Positions 1-6,932 are shown, numbered from the stretch's first letter. The stretch: 21,607 bases of DNA from JALRBM01 sp964615445 (GCA_964615445.1 CAZTOK010000024.1:1-21607); one strand, 5' to 3'. The notes: generated by a model from the letters alone, not told the origin. A program made the numbers and translations.

Positions 1-159
1 GGAGAAAATAAAAACGCCAACCATAAGGTTGACGAATCGTACATTAACTGGCAGGAGTTCGTGGACAACTACCGAACTTTTGCGGCCGATATTGAGTGCG
101 ACATAAAGCGGGTTCGGGAGCTATTAGACGATATTGAGGTGGCTTCCGATGGCCAGTAG
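1..159 (+). CDS. 3' end of an unknown protein (truncated by the window edge)
   Basis: Frame 1 is open from the first base to a TAG at 157-159 and gives 52 residues, ending in ELLDDIEVASDGQ. The stretch is hydrophilic and acidic and probably helical. No start codon is visible, so the gene begins before the window. It overlaps the next gene by 11 bases (149-159), which points to one operon with translational coupling. I do not recognise the family. The evidence is only the open frame and the operon-like overlap. Confidence 0.5.
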   Translation, partial: GENKNANHKVDESYINWQEFVDNYRTFAADIECDIKRVRELLDDIEVASDGQ

Positions 160-712
160 ATACTACCGACGAAGGCGTAGCGGCAATGGCATTATGCCGC
201 TCATCCTAATTGGTATAGTTGCGCAATCTTATGGGTTTACGGCTGACATAGCCAGCACCCTTCTTATCTACGCCGTAATTGTGGCTGCGGCTGTTACCCT
301 CATGATCCTACTGATCAGGGTGTGGCGCTGGCGGCAAAGAACAACTGTTCTCAACAGTATGCTAGCCGTCGATGCAATGACCGGCCTAGAATTTGAGCGT
401 TATGTCGCAGCGCTACTCAAACGCCAGGGTTTCGCCAGAATCAAGCTCACCGAGCGCTGCGATTGGGGCGTGGACATTATCGCCCATAAGGACGGCATCC
501 GTTGGGGAATCCAAACAAAAAGAAATAGCGGACTCGTAAAGGTCGCAGCCGTCCGCCAGGTTGTCGCAGCACTTAATAAGTATGGCTGTGAGCGAGGTAT
601 GGTTATTACAAACGGCACATTTAGCAGACCCGCAACAGAGATCGCGAGGAGCAATAATTGTGTCCTTATGGACCGCAACCAACTGGCCCGATGGATGTCT
701 GATATGGTATAA
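149..712 (+). CDS. Membrane-anchored Mrr-like (restriction endonuclease type IV) nuclease
   Basis: This 187-aa protein has two hydrophobic segments (about residues 15-30 and 35-58) followed by a basic WRWRQR stretch, then a cytosolic Mrr_cat-type PD-(D/E)XK domain (about 75-185). Visible motifs are GLEFERYV (80-86), DWGVDI with the likely catalytic D109, and QTK (122-124), where Mrr proteins often have Q in place of E in the ExK motif. MVITNG and the RWM tail also fit the family. I chose ATG 149 over the TTG at 134 because GAGGTGG (136-142) sits 6 bases upstream. Mrr-family enzymes cut DNA and some target modified DNA. Two membrane helices in front of the domain are a known variant in defence and housekeeping contexts. 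The substrate here is unknown. A reverse transcriptase locus follows directly. Confidence 0.8.
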   Translation: MASRYYRRRRSGNGIMPLILIGIVAQSYGFTADIASTLLIYAVIVAAAVTLMILLIRVWRWRQRTTVLNSMLAVDAMTGLEFERYVAALLKRQGFARIKLTERCDWGVDIIAHKDGIRWGIQTKRNSGLVKVAAVRQVVAALNKYGCERGMVITNGTFSRPATEIARSNNCVLMDRNQLARWMSDMV

Positions 713-713
713 T
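705..713 (+). promoter_or_regulatory. Extended -10 promoter for the repeat/reverse transcriptase locus
   Basis: TGGTATAAT is a perfect extended -10 element (TGN followed by the consensus hexamer) overlapping the stop codon of the Mrr-like gene. The predicted start of transcription is near 720, about 27 bases before the first 106-bp repeat. I see no good -35 hexamer, which is usual for extended -10 promoters. This separates the repeat/reverse transcriptase transcript from the upstream operon. Confidence 0.6.
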
Positions 714-746
714 ATAAGTACGCGTGTGGGAGCTTTTACCTCTTTG

Positions 747-852
747 AGGTATGCTCGCACGCAGCCAAGCAGCAACGCGATGTGCGGTACGCATGGTAGT
801 GGCACTAGCCATTATCACGGGTATGTCAGTAACTGTTGCTTCGGGGCTAAAG
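747..852 (+). repeat. 106-bp direct repeat, copy 1
   Basis: Every base of this segment recurs at 1023-1128, offset by exactly 276 bases. It starts AGGTATGCTCGC and ends GGGGCTAAAG. The flanks differ on both sides: the left flank is TTTG here and GTCA at copy 2; the right flank is CTAGAC here and AATATT at copy 2. The unit contains two hairpins. No substitution separates the copies, so the duplication is either recent or maintained. Confidence 0.97.
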
Positions 853-1158
853 CTAGACATCGACCTTGTGGCTGTTGGTGATTCACCAAAACTCTCTGTA
901 GCAGCCAATATCGAATTTAAACGTCCGAAAGGGGTCGAGATGCAAGCAAAATTTACAACAAAGTCGCGCGCAGCAGAGGGTTCCTCGCCTGCTAACCAGA
1001 GTATGATACAATGGTTATGTCAAGGTATGCTCGCACGCAGCCAAGCAGCAACGCGATGTGCGGTACGCATGGTAGTGGCACTAGCCATTATCACGGGTAT
1101 GTCAGTAACTGTTGCTTCGGGGCTAAAGAATATTCACACGATACATCACCCCGTTTAG
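751..1158 (+). CDS. Possible 135-aa open reading frame containing the repeat twice
   Basis: From ATG 751 one frame stays open through both repeat copies to TAG 1156-1158, 15 bases before the reverse transcriptase. Because the repeats are 276 bases (92 codons) apart, the same 34-residue segment (MLARSQAATR...VASGLK) occurs at residues 1-34 and 93-126. It contains a hydrophobic run (VVALAIITGMSVTVA) like a signal peptide or single membrane helix. Residues 35-92 are polar and resemble no family I know. Ribosome binding is poor: AGG lies only 1 base before the ATG. It could be a real small membrane protein with an internal duplication, or part of the information copied by the reverse transcriptase. 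The reading frame is certain; expression is doubtful. Confidence 0.35.
   Translation: MLARSQAATRCAVRMVVALAIITGMSVTVASGLKLDIDLVAVGDSPKLSVAANIEFKRPKGVEMQAKFTTKSRAAEGSSPANQSMIQWLCQGMLARSQAATRCAVRMVVALAIITGMSVTVASGLKNIHTIHHPV
1004..1012 (+). promoter_or_regulatory. Second candidate extended -10 promoter, before repeat copy 2
   Basis: TGATACAAT matches the TGN plus TANAAT pattern seen elsewhere in this window, with one mismatch to the consensus hexamer. Transcription would start near 1019, within a few bases of the start of repeat copy 2, and read into the reverse transcriptase with a leader of about 155 bases. The alternative is a chance match. Confidence 0.35.
1023..1128 (+). repeat. 106-bp direct repeat, copy 2
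   Basis: This is the identical partner of 747-852. It ends 45 bases before the reverse transcriptase start codon. Both copies are read in the same frame of the 751-1158 open reading frame. Confidence 0.97.
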
Positions 1159-1173
1159 CGGACAGAGAGGTCA

Positions 1174-2487
1174 ATGGTGAGCACCCTTATACAATCCCTT
1201 GCTGATAAAAATAATTTGCGTGAGGCCTGGAAGAAGCTGAAAAAGCGGCCAGCGTCGTACGGCATAGACCAAGTTACAATTGATGAATTTCGCGACAATC
1301 TTGAAACAGAGATTGACGAACTAGCCGGGTCAATCAAGTCCGGCAGGTATAAACCAGCCAAGCTGCGTGGCCACCCACTAGAAAAAGGCAAGAACAATGG
1401 TCGCAGGCTCGATAAAAAAGAATACCGTATACTCAAGATCCCTACGGTAAGAGATCGCGTCGTTCAAAAGTCGATTGAGCTACTCATTGAAGATAGCATC
1501 CACGACGTTTACAAGATACGCGATAATGGCGTCAGCTTCGCTTACGTGAAGAACGGTGGTGTCGATAAGGCCGCCATGCAGATCCGCGAGTATTACCGCG
1601 CCGGTTACTCTTGGGTCTACAATGCGGACATCCGCAAATTCTTCGACGAAATCGATAAGGCTAAGCTACTCGATAAGATCAAGGTTGCACTGCCCGATCA
1701 AACCCTAACGCCGCTAATCGAAGAGTTCCTAAAGCTTGATATCGCTAATGCCGATGAGGTGCAGCAACGCACAGAGGTTGAATACCAATACAACCCAATG
1801 GTTGGTGTCGCCCAGGGGAGTCCGCTATCGCCCATGTTTGCGAATGTATACCTATCCGACCTCGACCAGGTCGCACTTGACAAGGATATGAAGATGGTGC
1901 GCTATGCGGATGACATCGTTGTTATGTGCAAGACCAAGCAAGATGCGATCAACGCGCATACGTTCACGGCCGTCGAACTAGACAAGATAGGCCTGGTAAC
2001 TCATCCCCTACTGGTGCAGGGCGATCTGCCCGAAGACGGCCACGAGAAACACAGCCACGTACAGAAATATAGTGGCTTATTGTTCTTGGGCCTGCGCTTT
2101 ACAGGCGACAAAATATACCCGAGCGGCGATTCATTTGACAATGCGATCTGGACAGCGCGGCGTGCGGCGCAAAATACCAAGCTGCCATTTGTTAAAAAAC
2201 TCATAAGCATCGATGCCCGTGTGCAGGGATGGTGTTCTTCATATGCCTTCACGGACTATCTTGACCAGCCTGTAAAGAAAAACGACAAGCTTCTGGAAGA
2301 CGTTCTGATCAAGATGCTACGCGGCACCGGCCTGGCAGTGCAAAGTGATAAAACTGCAATGCAAGCGCTCGGCCTCGAAAGCTACAAGACCCGCCTAACG
2401 CGCCTCAAGAATGAAACTAAAAATCCTGAGAAGGTAGCAAAGAAAGCAAGATACAAGAAGCGCTCGCCCATCAAGAAACAAGCTTAA
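1174..2487 (+). CDS. Stand-alone reverse transcriptase (group II-like/UG type, probable defence RT)
   Basis: This 437-aa protein has an ordered reverse transcriptase domain: YGIDQVTIDEF (29-39), YRILKIPTVRDRVVQ (84-98), motif A YNADIRKFFDEID with D152, motif B QGSPLSP (214-220), and the catalytic YADD (244-247). A thumb-like region and a very basic tail (about 410-437) follow. No maturase, HNH endonuclease, protease or Cas1 domain is visible. No group II intron domain V can fit after it, because its stop overlaps the convergent gene by 17 bases. Motif B is not the SQ type of diversity-generating retroelements. Together with the structured, repeat-bearing leader and the nuclease-rich neighbourhood, this suggests a defence-associated (UG/DRT) enzyme; I cannot assign the class. 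GAGAGG lies 3 bases before ATG 1174; GTG 1177 has better spacing and may be the true start. Confidence 0.9.
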   Translation: MVSTLIQSLADKNNLREAWKKLKKRPASYGIDQVTIDEFRDNLETEIDELAGSIKSGRYKPAKLRGHPLEKGKNNGRRLDKKEYRILKIPTVRDRVVQKSIELLIEDSIHDVYKIRDNGVSFAYVKNGGVDKAAMQIREYYRAGYSWVYNADIRKFFDEIDKAKLLDKIKVALPDQTLTPLIEEFLKLDIANADEVQQRTEVEYQYNPMVGVAQGSPLSPMFANVYLSDLDQVALDKDMKMVRYADDIVVMCKTKQDAINAHTFTAVELDKIGLVTHPLLVQGDLPEDGHEKHSHVQKYSGLLFLGLRFTGDKIYPSGDSFDNAIWTARRAAQNTKLPFVKKLISIDARVQGWCSSYAFTDYLDQPVKKNDKLLEDVLIKMLRGTGLAVQSDKTAMQALGLESYKTRLTRLKNETKNPEKVAKKARYKKRSPIKKQA

Positions 2488-3550
2488 CCAAATCAGCCTC
2501 TTCCTCGTAAGCACGTAGCTTGCCGGTCAGATAGCCAAGCCTATACGAGATGCCGTCAGACATAAGTCGCCAGTTCGTTTCAGACAGAGCTTTACCGACA
2601 GCCTTCTTAAGCTCCTTGCGACTTTTAGCATCCTCACGGTCAGAATGGCTATCCATACAACTAAAACTAATCGTTACATAACCGCCAAGCTCCGGCTTAT
2701 CAAACGCCACTTCAATGTAGTCCGCCGCCTCAATGGCTGGCCGCAGTCGTTCAATCAACTGAGGAATCTTTAGCCGCTCAATTTTGGCGGCGGCATCATA
2801 CAGCTCTTTGTTGGCCATACGTTTCATGTCCTCATCCATCATGCTCATAGCTTCTTCCCACTTCGGGCGATACGCTTGCATTGTCCTCGCACGCTCTTCA
2901 CTAAGGCAAAAAACTTCTTTGTGACGCTCAAAATCCGGGTCGGGTGGGTCTTCTTTACCGAGCTCTGTCTTTTCGACTTCCTTGTGGCCGCACTGGTCGC
3001 AAGTGTAGGTCGTTGTCATAATACGGCCCCGCACTTTGACGTTCATGTTGAGAGGCTCGGCACACTTGGTGCAAGGCGTAACGGGTGATATCCATTCAGA
3101 GCCATCTTCCCAATATGCAGTGCGCTTTTTACAAGCAGTACAGTCAAACATGAACAGCACCGATTGCTCGCTTGCGCCCTCTTTATGTAGTAGATCTTTA
3201 GTTACAAGGCGCAACCCCTGTTTGCCACAGCTAGAACAGACCGGCTCATCCCGTGGACGTGCAGATGCTAAACGCTCGTCCAGCGCTCGATCGCGCGACA
3301 TCCACGAGCGGATCGTTGCGTCTTTCTCCTCCCAGCGTGGCAGTAAATAGGGCAGCTCAACGAGCCACCAGTAGAGTCGCTCCCACCAGAAATCCATCTT
3401 ACTAAGCTCATCTTGGTCGGTGATCTTTGCTTTGCCAAGAAACTCCTCGCGAGCACGAAGAAGACTACCTGCCTCGCGGCGGCCGATATCGACAGTTATT
3501 TTGTCATACAGATCTTCGTAGTACTTGCGGTCTTTGAGGTGAGTAATCAC
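2471..3550 (-). CDS. Zinc-ribbon protein of unknown function
   Basis: This 359-aa protein has four CxxC knuckles, at 105/108, 137/140, 160/163 and 184/187, enough for two zinc ribbons. They lie between an aromatic N-terminal helical region (WWERLYWWLVELPYLL, about 55-70) and a C-terminal part (about 275-350) that looks alpha/beta. I do not recognise a family. The start is GTG at 3550; a TAAAAT box ends 6 bases upstream, so the message is probably leaderless. The gene is convergent with the reverse transcriptase, sharing 17 bases at the 3' ends, and follows the restriction genes on the same strand with its own promoter. Binding of nucleic acid is plausible from the zinc ribbons but not shown. 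Confidence 0.75.
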   Translation of the reverse strand: MITHLKDRKYYEDLYDKITVDIGRREAGSLLRAREEFLGKAKITDQDELSKMDFWWERLYWWLVELPYLLPRWEEKDATIRSWMSRDRALDERLASARPRDEPVCSSCGKQGLRLVTKDLLHKEGASEQSVLFMFDCTACKKRTAYWEDGSEWISPVTPCTKCAEPLNMNVKVRGRIMTTTYTCDQCGHKEVEKTELGKEDPPDPDFERHKEVFCLSEERARTMQAYRPKWEEAMSMMDEDMKRMANKELYDAAAKIERLKIPQLIERLRPAIEAADYIEVAFDKPELGGYVTISFSCMDSHSDREDAKSRKELKKAVGKALSETNWRLMSDGISYRLGYLTGKLRAYEEEADLVKLVS

Positions 3551-3556
3551 TCTACT

Positions 3557-3562
3557 ATTTTA
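3557..3562 (-). promoter_or_regulatory. -10 box giving a leaderless start for the zinc-ribbon gene
   Basis: Reading the minus strand, TAAAAT is followed by 6 bases and then the GTG start at 3550. No ribosome binding site precedes the GTG. The same spacing occurs at four other genes in the window, which supports the GTG start. Confidence 0.45.
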
Positions 3563-3572
3563 CTAGAAATTT

Positions 3573-4529
3573 CTAATGCTGTGCTTCGTGAGGCCCTAAA
3601 AATTTATCACCATTGAAATGAATCATGTGTGAAGGGCTCTCGGCTACCCACACTTCCGTCTCCCATGCAATGACCGGCATAAACTTAGAGAGTAAGTTGC
3701 GTGTCGGTAGAGCAGTTACATATACCAACCCGGCTGTTGAGGATGCGAAAAGGCTAGAAAGCTCTTCATAGCGCTTTCCGTCCACTGGGCCGTGACTCGT
3801 TACTGATTCAGCAAGAATGAGCCAGTTTTTCTCTGGATAGTAAAAGATGACGTCCGGCATTTTGCCGTGGTTATCGACAGTAACGCCCAGCTTGGCTAGG
3901 AGATCTTCATCAAAGTGACTCCACTTCATTCCCGTGTCGCCAACATATACAAGCGTGCTGCCTGGGATAAAGCGAGGCATAAACTCCTCGATAATCTTTT
4001 TAATCAGTAGGCTGTGCTCGCCACTGCTAAGCTTGAGACTAAGTTCATCGCCCAGCTCAACAGGGATGGTAGGTTGATCGCGCTTCCAGTCGTACTTCTC
4101 GGCGAGTGCGGTGTTCTTGGTCAAAAATACTTTTAGACTTTCCGCCCATTCATTCGTGCCATAGGCATGTACGAGCTCTAGAAAGTCTGACGAGACCTGA
4201 TATACGGCATTAGGGCTATTGACCGGTCGATCGGGTTTGTCGGGATTATAGAGAGCTACACCAGCATGAACAAACTGGTGCATTGACTGGCGGCGGAATG
4301 TTTCACGCGTATTCGGAGCGTATTCTTTTTGATAATGTTCTTTCACAAAGTCCATGATCGGCGTAATGCCAATAAGGTGTGGTTCTATGGCCGACCATTC
4401 ATCATGCGGCTTCATATTGAGCAGTGCCAGTAAGCAAAGTGCAGATCGCTCATTTTGCTGCGCCCGGGGCATACCGATATCGACCAGAACTTTTAATGCC
4501 TGATCAATTTTTGCTTGCGCCTCTTTCAT
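3573..4529 (-). CDS. BsuBI/PstI-family type II restriction endonuclease
   Basis: This 318-aa protein matches the BsuBI/PstI family in length and motifs. It has an N-terminal winged-helix-like half (about 1-160) and a C-terminal catalytic half with MPDVIFY (D226), WLILAESVTSHGP (E241) and a following GKR. Known members cut CTGCAG. Its ATG overlaps the stop of the methyltransferase gene by 4 bases, so expression is coupled and the methyltransferase is made first. The sequence specificity is inferred from the family. Confidence 0.92.
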   Translation of the reverse strand: MKEAQAKIDQALKVLVDIGMPRAQQNERSALCLLALLNMKPHDEWSAIEPHLIGITPIMDFVKEHYQKEYAPNTRETFRRQSMHQFVHAGVALYNPDKPDRPVNSPNAVYQVSSDFLELVHAYGTNEWAESLKVFLTKNTALAEKYDWKRDQPTIPVELGDELSLKLSSGEHSLLIKKIIEEFMPRFIPGSTLVYVGDTGMKWSHFDEDLLAKLGVTVDNHGKMPDVIFYYPEKNWLILAESVTSHGPVDGKRYEELSSLFASSTAGLVYVTALPTRNLLSKFMPVIAWETEVWVAESPSHMIHFNGDKFLGPHEAQH

Positions 4530-5977
4530 CTTTCAAATCTCCCTACAACTTCGTTTACTATCTGTTCGTCTGCTTGTTCAACACTCTGTATTTCGGCACC
4601 TATTTGACGTAATGTCTCTACTCTAGGATAGCGCAATCTTTTCAGATCACTAACATTTACTTGCGTATGGCCGCTGAAGGATCTGAAGTAGTCGTCCACC
4701 ACCTTAGAGTTGAGGAACGCCCATAGGCCTAACGCCAGCTCCTTGTCTAGCCCGGCTTTGTTGATATGGAAGAAGTTAATATGATTCTCGTAAGCAATAT
4801 GTGAAGCGCCCAAGGCGCTAGGATCAACAACTGCTGCAAAAATCCTACGCCGCTCCTCTTTAGATGAAAAACGCCGCACGATAACGTGATAGCCCTCAAG
4901 TGGCACTACCCAGCGTCTCGTATCATCCGTGACTGCAAAATACTGACCTTTCTTATTGAGCTTCTCAACGGGCCAAGCAACTTTTCCTGTGCGCATGTGA
5001 GCAGGATAAATAAGCGGTACTATATCCACCTCAGAGTTTTTAGCCTCAAAAATATAGTCCTTAAGACGAAAATCGACAACAGGGCCAGTCGAAACACTTA
5101 CTCCCATATCGGCGAGCGTACCTACAAATAGCATTGATGGTTTTAGCGATGATTGAACAGAGGGGATGTGAATTACTTTATGCCTGTCGTCTGGATGAAT
5201 AATCTGATCGGCGTCAAAGGATATTTCAGTTAAATCACTGAAATCATGGTCGGTTGAGTATGAAATTTTGACCTTTGAGGATTGTTTTTGTTTTTTAAGA
5301 TGGATGATTACATTTTCTTGTAGCACACCGTCGCCAGAGAAAGCTTTATCGCGTGCGTTAAAGACGTGTATCTTTTCTAGCGAACAGTGTTGCAATATAT
5401 ATTCTCTAAACTTTAGGAAGTAAGGGCCATTACAAAAACTCCTTGGAACGATAGCAACAATCTCGCCACCAGGCTCCAGTAGTTTTACAGAAAGCCATAG
5501 AAATGCAGCATATATATTCGTTACAAACACTTCGTCGCGGCGCAGCTTTACCGCTTCTTTGCTATTCGTACGCAGTTTAAAGTAAGGGGGATTGATGATA
5601 ATATGCGTAAAACGCTCAATAAGCGAGTACCACTCAATAGCTTGCTCAATATAATCAGCCTGTTCTACGAAATAGGCGACGTGGCTATCGTTTTTATAAT
5701 TCAGAGCCAGATTGTCCTTAAGTGAATCAGAAGTTTCGGGGTCAAGCTCGACAAAATGCGCCTCTAGATTATGCTGCCCCTTGAGTCTTTCTATAGCTGC
5801 AATACCCAGGATGCCTTCGCCAGCTCCCGGATCAAGAAGGCGGATCTTTGAGTCCTCCGACGGATCGTCAAACATGGACGCCATGTGAGATGCAATTACT
5901 GGCGGCGTAAAGTATTGAGCCAACTCAACTTGCTTGGCCGTTCTTTGACGCTTTTCTGTAATCCCTCCAATTTCCAT
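4526..5977 (-). CDS. N6-adenine DNA methyltransferase, PstI/BsuBI-type (type II)
   Basis: This 483-aa methyltransferase carries the expected motifs in gamma-class order: QYFTPP (motif X, 21-26), LDPGAGEG (SAM-binding motif I, 48-55), FVELDP (75-80), and the catalytic INPPY (128-132). A long C-terminal target-recognition part follows. Pairing with a PstI-like endonuclease makes it the protective partner that methylates adenine in the same site, probably CTGCAG. The RadC gene ends 4 bases upstream. A TAAAAT box in that junction sits 6 bases before the ATG, so the methyltransferase may also be made from its own leaderless transcript, a sensible way to protect DNA before the endonuclease appears. 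Confidence 0.93.
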   Translation of the reverse strand: MEIGGITEKRQRTAKQVELAQYFTPPVIASHMASMFDDPSEDSKIRLLDPGAGEGILGIAAIERLKGQHNLEAHFVELDPETSDSLKDNLALNYKNDSHVAYFVEQADYIEQAIEWYSLIERFTHIIINPPYFKLRTNSKEAVKLRRDEVFVTNIYAAFLWLSVKLLEPGGEIVAIVPRSFCNGPYFLKFREYILQHCSLEKIHVFNARDKAFSGDGVLQENVIIHLKKQKQSSKVKISYSTDHDFSDLTEISFDADQIIHPDDRHKVIHIPSVQSSLKPSMLFVGTLADMGVSVSTGPVVDFRLKDYIFEAKNSEVDIVPLIYPAHMRTGKVAWPVEKLNKKGQYFAVTDDTRRWVVPLEGYHVIVRRFSSKEERRRIFAAVVDPSALGASHIAYENHINFFHINKAGLDKELALGLWAFLNSKVVDDYFRSFSGHTQVNVSDLKRLRYPRVETLRQIGAEIQSVEQADEQIVNEVVGRFER

Positions 5978-5981
5978 AACC

Positions 5982-6410
5982 TTATTTTAACCTGTTTTGC
6001 CCTAAGTTTCCTAAAAGTCGGTCATCTTCAATAAGATGATGTCCTTTAAAGCTATAGTGGCTTTGAGCTGAAACAATTATATGGTCTCTCATCGGTATGC
6101 CTAGCAGGATTCCAGCAGCCACCAACTGCTGCGTCGCCGTGATGTCCGCTCTACTTGGCTCAACATCGCCCGAGGGATGATTATGTGCAACTATCACGCT
6201 AGCTGCCCGATCTTTTAGCGATCCAGCAAACACCTCACGCGGATGTATAAGAGAAGCTGTAAGCGTACCAATCGACACGACCCTGCGAGCTATCAGCCTA
6301 TTGCCACTATCAAGAGACAGGCACAGTACGTATTCCTGTTTCTTGGTGCGAATGTATTTAAGCTGGGCTAATACGTCCTCGGTTGTAAGGAGCGGCTCAT
6401 TCCTGTTCAT
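5982..6410 (-). CDS. radC: RadC-family JAB/MPN-domain protein (short form)
   Basis: This 142-aa protein consists of the RadC JAB domain only. The metal-site signature AHNHPSGDVEPSRAD (75-89) supplies H76, H78 and D89, with a glutamate near residue 26. The helix-hairpin-helix N-terminus of full-length RadC is absent, as is common for copies on mobile elements and next to restriction systems. Its start overlaps the upstream gene by 14 bases and the methyltransferase follows after 4 bases, so it is cotranscribed with the restriction genes. The biochemical role of RadC is unsettled; a link with DNA replication or anti-restriction is speculation. Confidence 0.88.
   Translation of the reverse strand: MNRNEPLLTTEDVLAQLKYIRTKKQEYVLCLSLDSGNRLIARRVVSIGTLTASLIHPREVFAGSLKDRAASVIVAHNHPSGDVEPSRADITATQQLVAAGILLGIPMRDHIIVSAQSHYSFKGHHLIEDDRLLGNLGQNRLK
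5984..5989 (-). promoter_or_regulatory. Internal -10 box before the methyltransferase
   Basis: On the minus strand TAAAAT overlaps the TAA stop of the RadC gene and is followed by 6 bases and then ATG 5977. AAGG lies only 2 bases from the ATG, too close for a normal ribosome binding site, so leaderless initiation is the better explanation. A clear -35 is not seen. Confidence 0.4.
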
Positions 6411-6840
6411 AAAGCACCACCACGCCGTTTGTCGGCATCCAGCTTGTTAACATATGAAGTTTTTCGCGCTCAAAATCGTAAGTCACATACACTATTCGAC
6501 AATCAGGCGGCGTACGCACAAAGTCCTCTGCCGCTGCAAAGGTTACGTCCGCTTTCAGCATGTCCTGGGGAGCCTTAGCTGAGAACTTTAACTGGCGCAT
6601 CCACGCTAGATCCATTTCTATTTGCTCTTTCCGAATGGGATTGAGTGTGCTTGATCGTTCACGCTCCGTTAAACGAATAAGCCTAAGCCACTGCTTCCGG
6701 GTTGAGGACAAAAGCGCAACCGGCATATTAGTAACAATCACCACTTTCCCTTGAGGCCCATGCGCAGCAATGTGCTTGGCTAACTGCCGAGACAAGATCT
6801 TGCCCTCTAGTGAGTATTGTTCAGTTAATAGCCCATACAT
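6397..6840 (-). CDS. Conserved-looking protein of unknown function (147 aa)
   Basis: This is the first gene of the minus-strand operon with RadC, the methyltransferase and the endonuclease. ATG 6840 is preceded by GGGAG at a 7-8 base distance, a good ribosome binding site. The protein appears to alternate beta strands and helices (KVVIVTNMPVALLSS at 32-46; CRIVYVTYDF near 114-123). No catalytic motif or membrane segment is seen and I do not recognise the family. Its position suggests a role tied to RadC or to regulation of the operon. Confidence 0.7.
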   Translation of the reverse strand: MYGLLTEQYSLEGKILSRQLAKHIAAHGPQGKVVIVTNMPVALLSSTRKQWLRLIRLTERERSSTLNPIRKEQIEMDLAWMRQLKFSAKAPQDMLKADVTFAAAEDFVRTPPDCRIVYVTYDFEREKLHMLTSWMPTNGVVVLYEQE

Positions 6841-6867
6841 TATTAGCTCCCGATAACTTCATAAACT

Positions 6868-6882
6868 CTAACTGCTAGTTAG
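6868..6882. promoter_or_regulatory. Inverted repeat, probable operator in the divergent promoter region
   Basis: CTAACT-GCT-AGTTAG is a perfect 6-bp inverted repeat. It lies 1 base downstream of the minus-strand -10 box (6884-6889), over the expected start of transcription of the RadC/restriction operon. An XRE-family repressor gene is divergently oriented next to it and is the obvious candidate to bind here. Confidence 0.5.
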
Positions 6883-6883
6883 T

Positions 6884-6913
6884 TTTATATCTGTTACTTA
6901 CACTAGCATGCAA
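6884..6913 (-). promoter_or_regulatory. Promoter of the 147-aa protein/RadC/restriction operon
   Basis: On the minus strand, a -35 box TTGCAT (6908-6913) and a -10 box TATAAA (6884-6889) are separated by 18 bases. Transcription would begin near 6877, inside the inverted repeat at 6868-6882, about 37 bases before ATG 6840. Confidence 0.55.
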
Positions 6914-6932
6914 TACAAACTCAAACAAGTGG

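Larger units (their letters stand above)
720..1173 (+). ncRNA. Candidate structured RNA upstream of the reverse transcriptase
   Basis: The 450-base interval between a strong -10 element and the reverse transcriptase start is rich in self-complementary segments. 737-742 pairs with 746-751 (TACCTC/GAGGTA, loop TTT). 875-880 pairs with 884-889 (TTGGTG/CACCAA, loop ATT). Around 970-995, AGCAGAGG pairs with CCT and CTGCT. Inside each 106-bp repeat, ATGC plus CGCAC pairs with GTGCG plus GCAT, and TGGTAGT pairs with ACTA and CCA. Defence-associated reverse transcriptases of several classes (for example DRT2 and DRT9) and retrons use a structured RNA encoded directly upstream of the enzyme. The position and structure here fit that plan, but I cannot assign a known RNA family. 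The same interval also carries an open reading frame, so it may instead be protein-coding. Confidence 0.4.

Noticed and set aside
413..908. Open frames on both strands across the Mrr gene end and first repeat (413-805 minus, 561-881 plus, 666-908 minus)
   Set aside because: They lie over the well-supported Mrr-like gene and repeat, have no ribosome binding sites and no recognisable content.
747..1128. Template and variable repeats of a diversity-generating retroelement
   Set aside because: The two copies are identical, with no changes at adenines; no C-type-lectin-like target gene is present; and the RT has QGSPLSP rather than the SQ-type motif of that class.
1174..2487. Group II intron carrying its reverse transcriptase
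   Set aside because: No maturase or endonuclease domain is seen, and the stop overlaps a convergent gene, leaving no room for intron domains V and VI.
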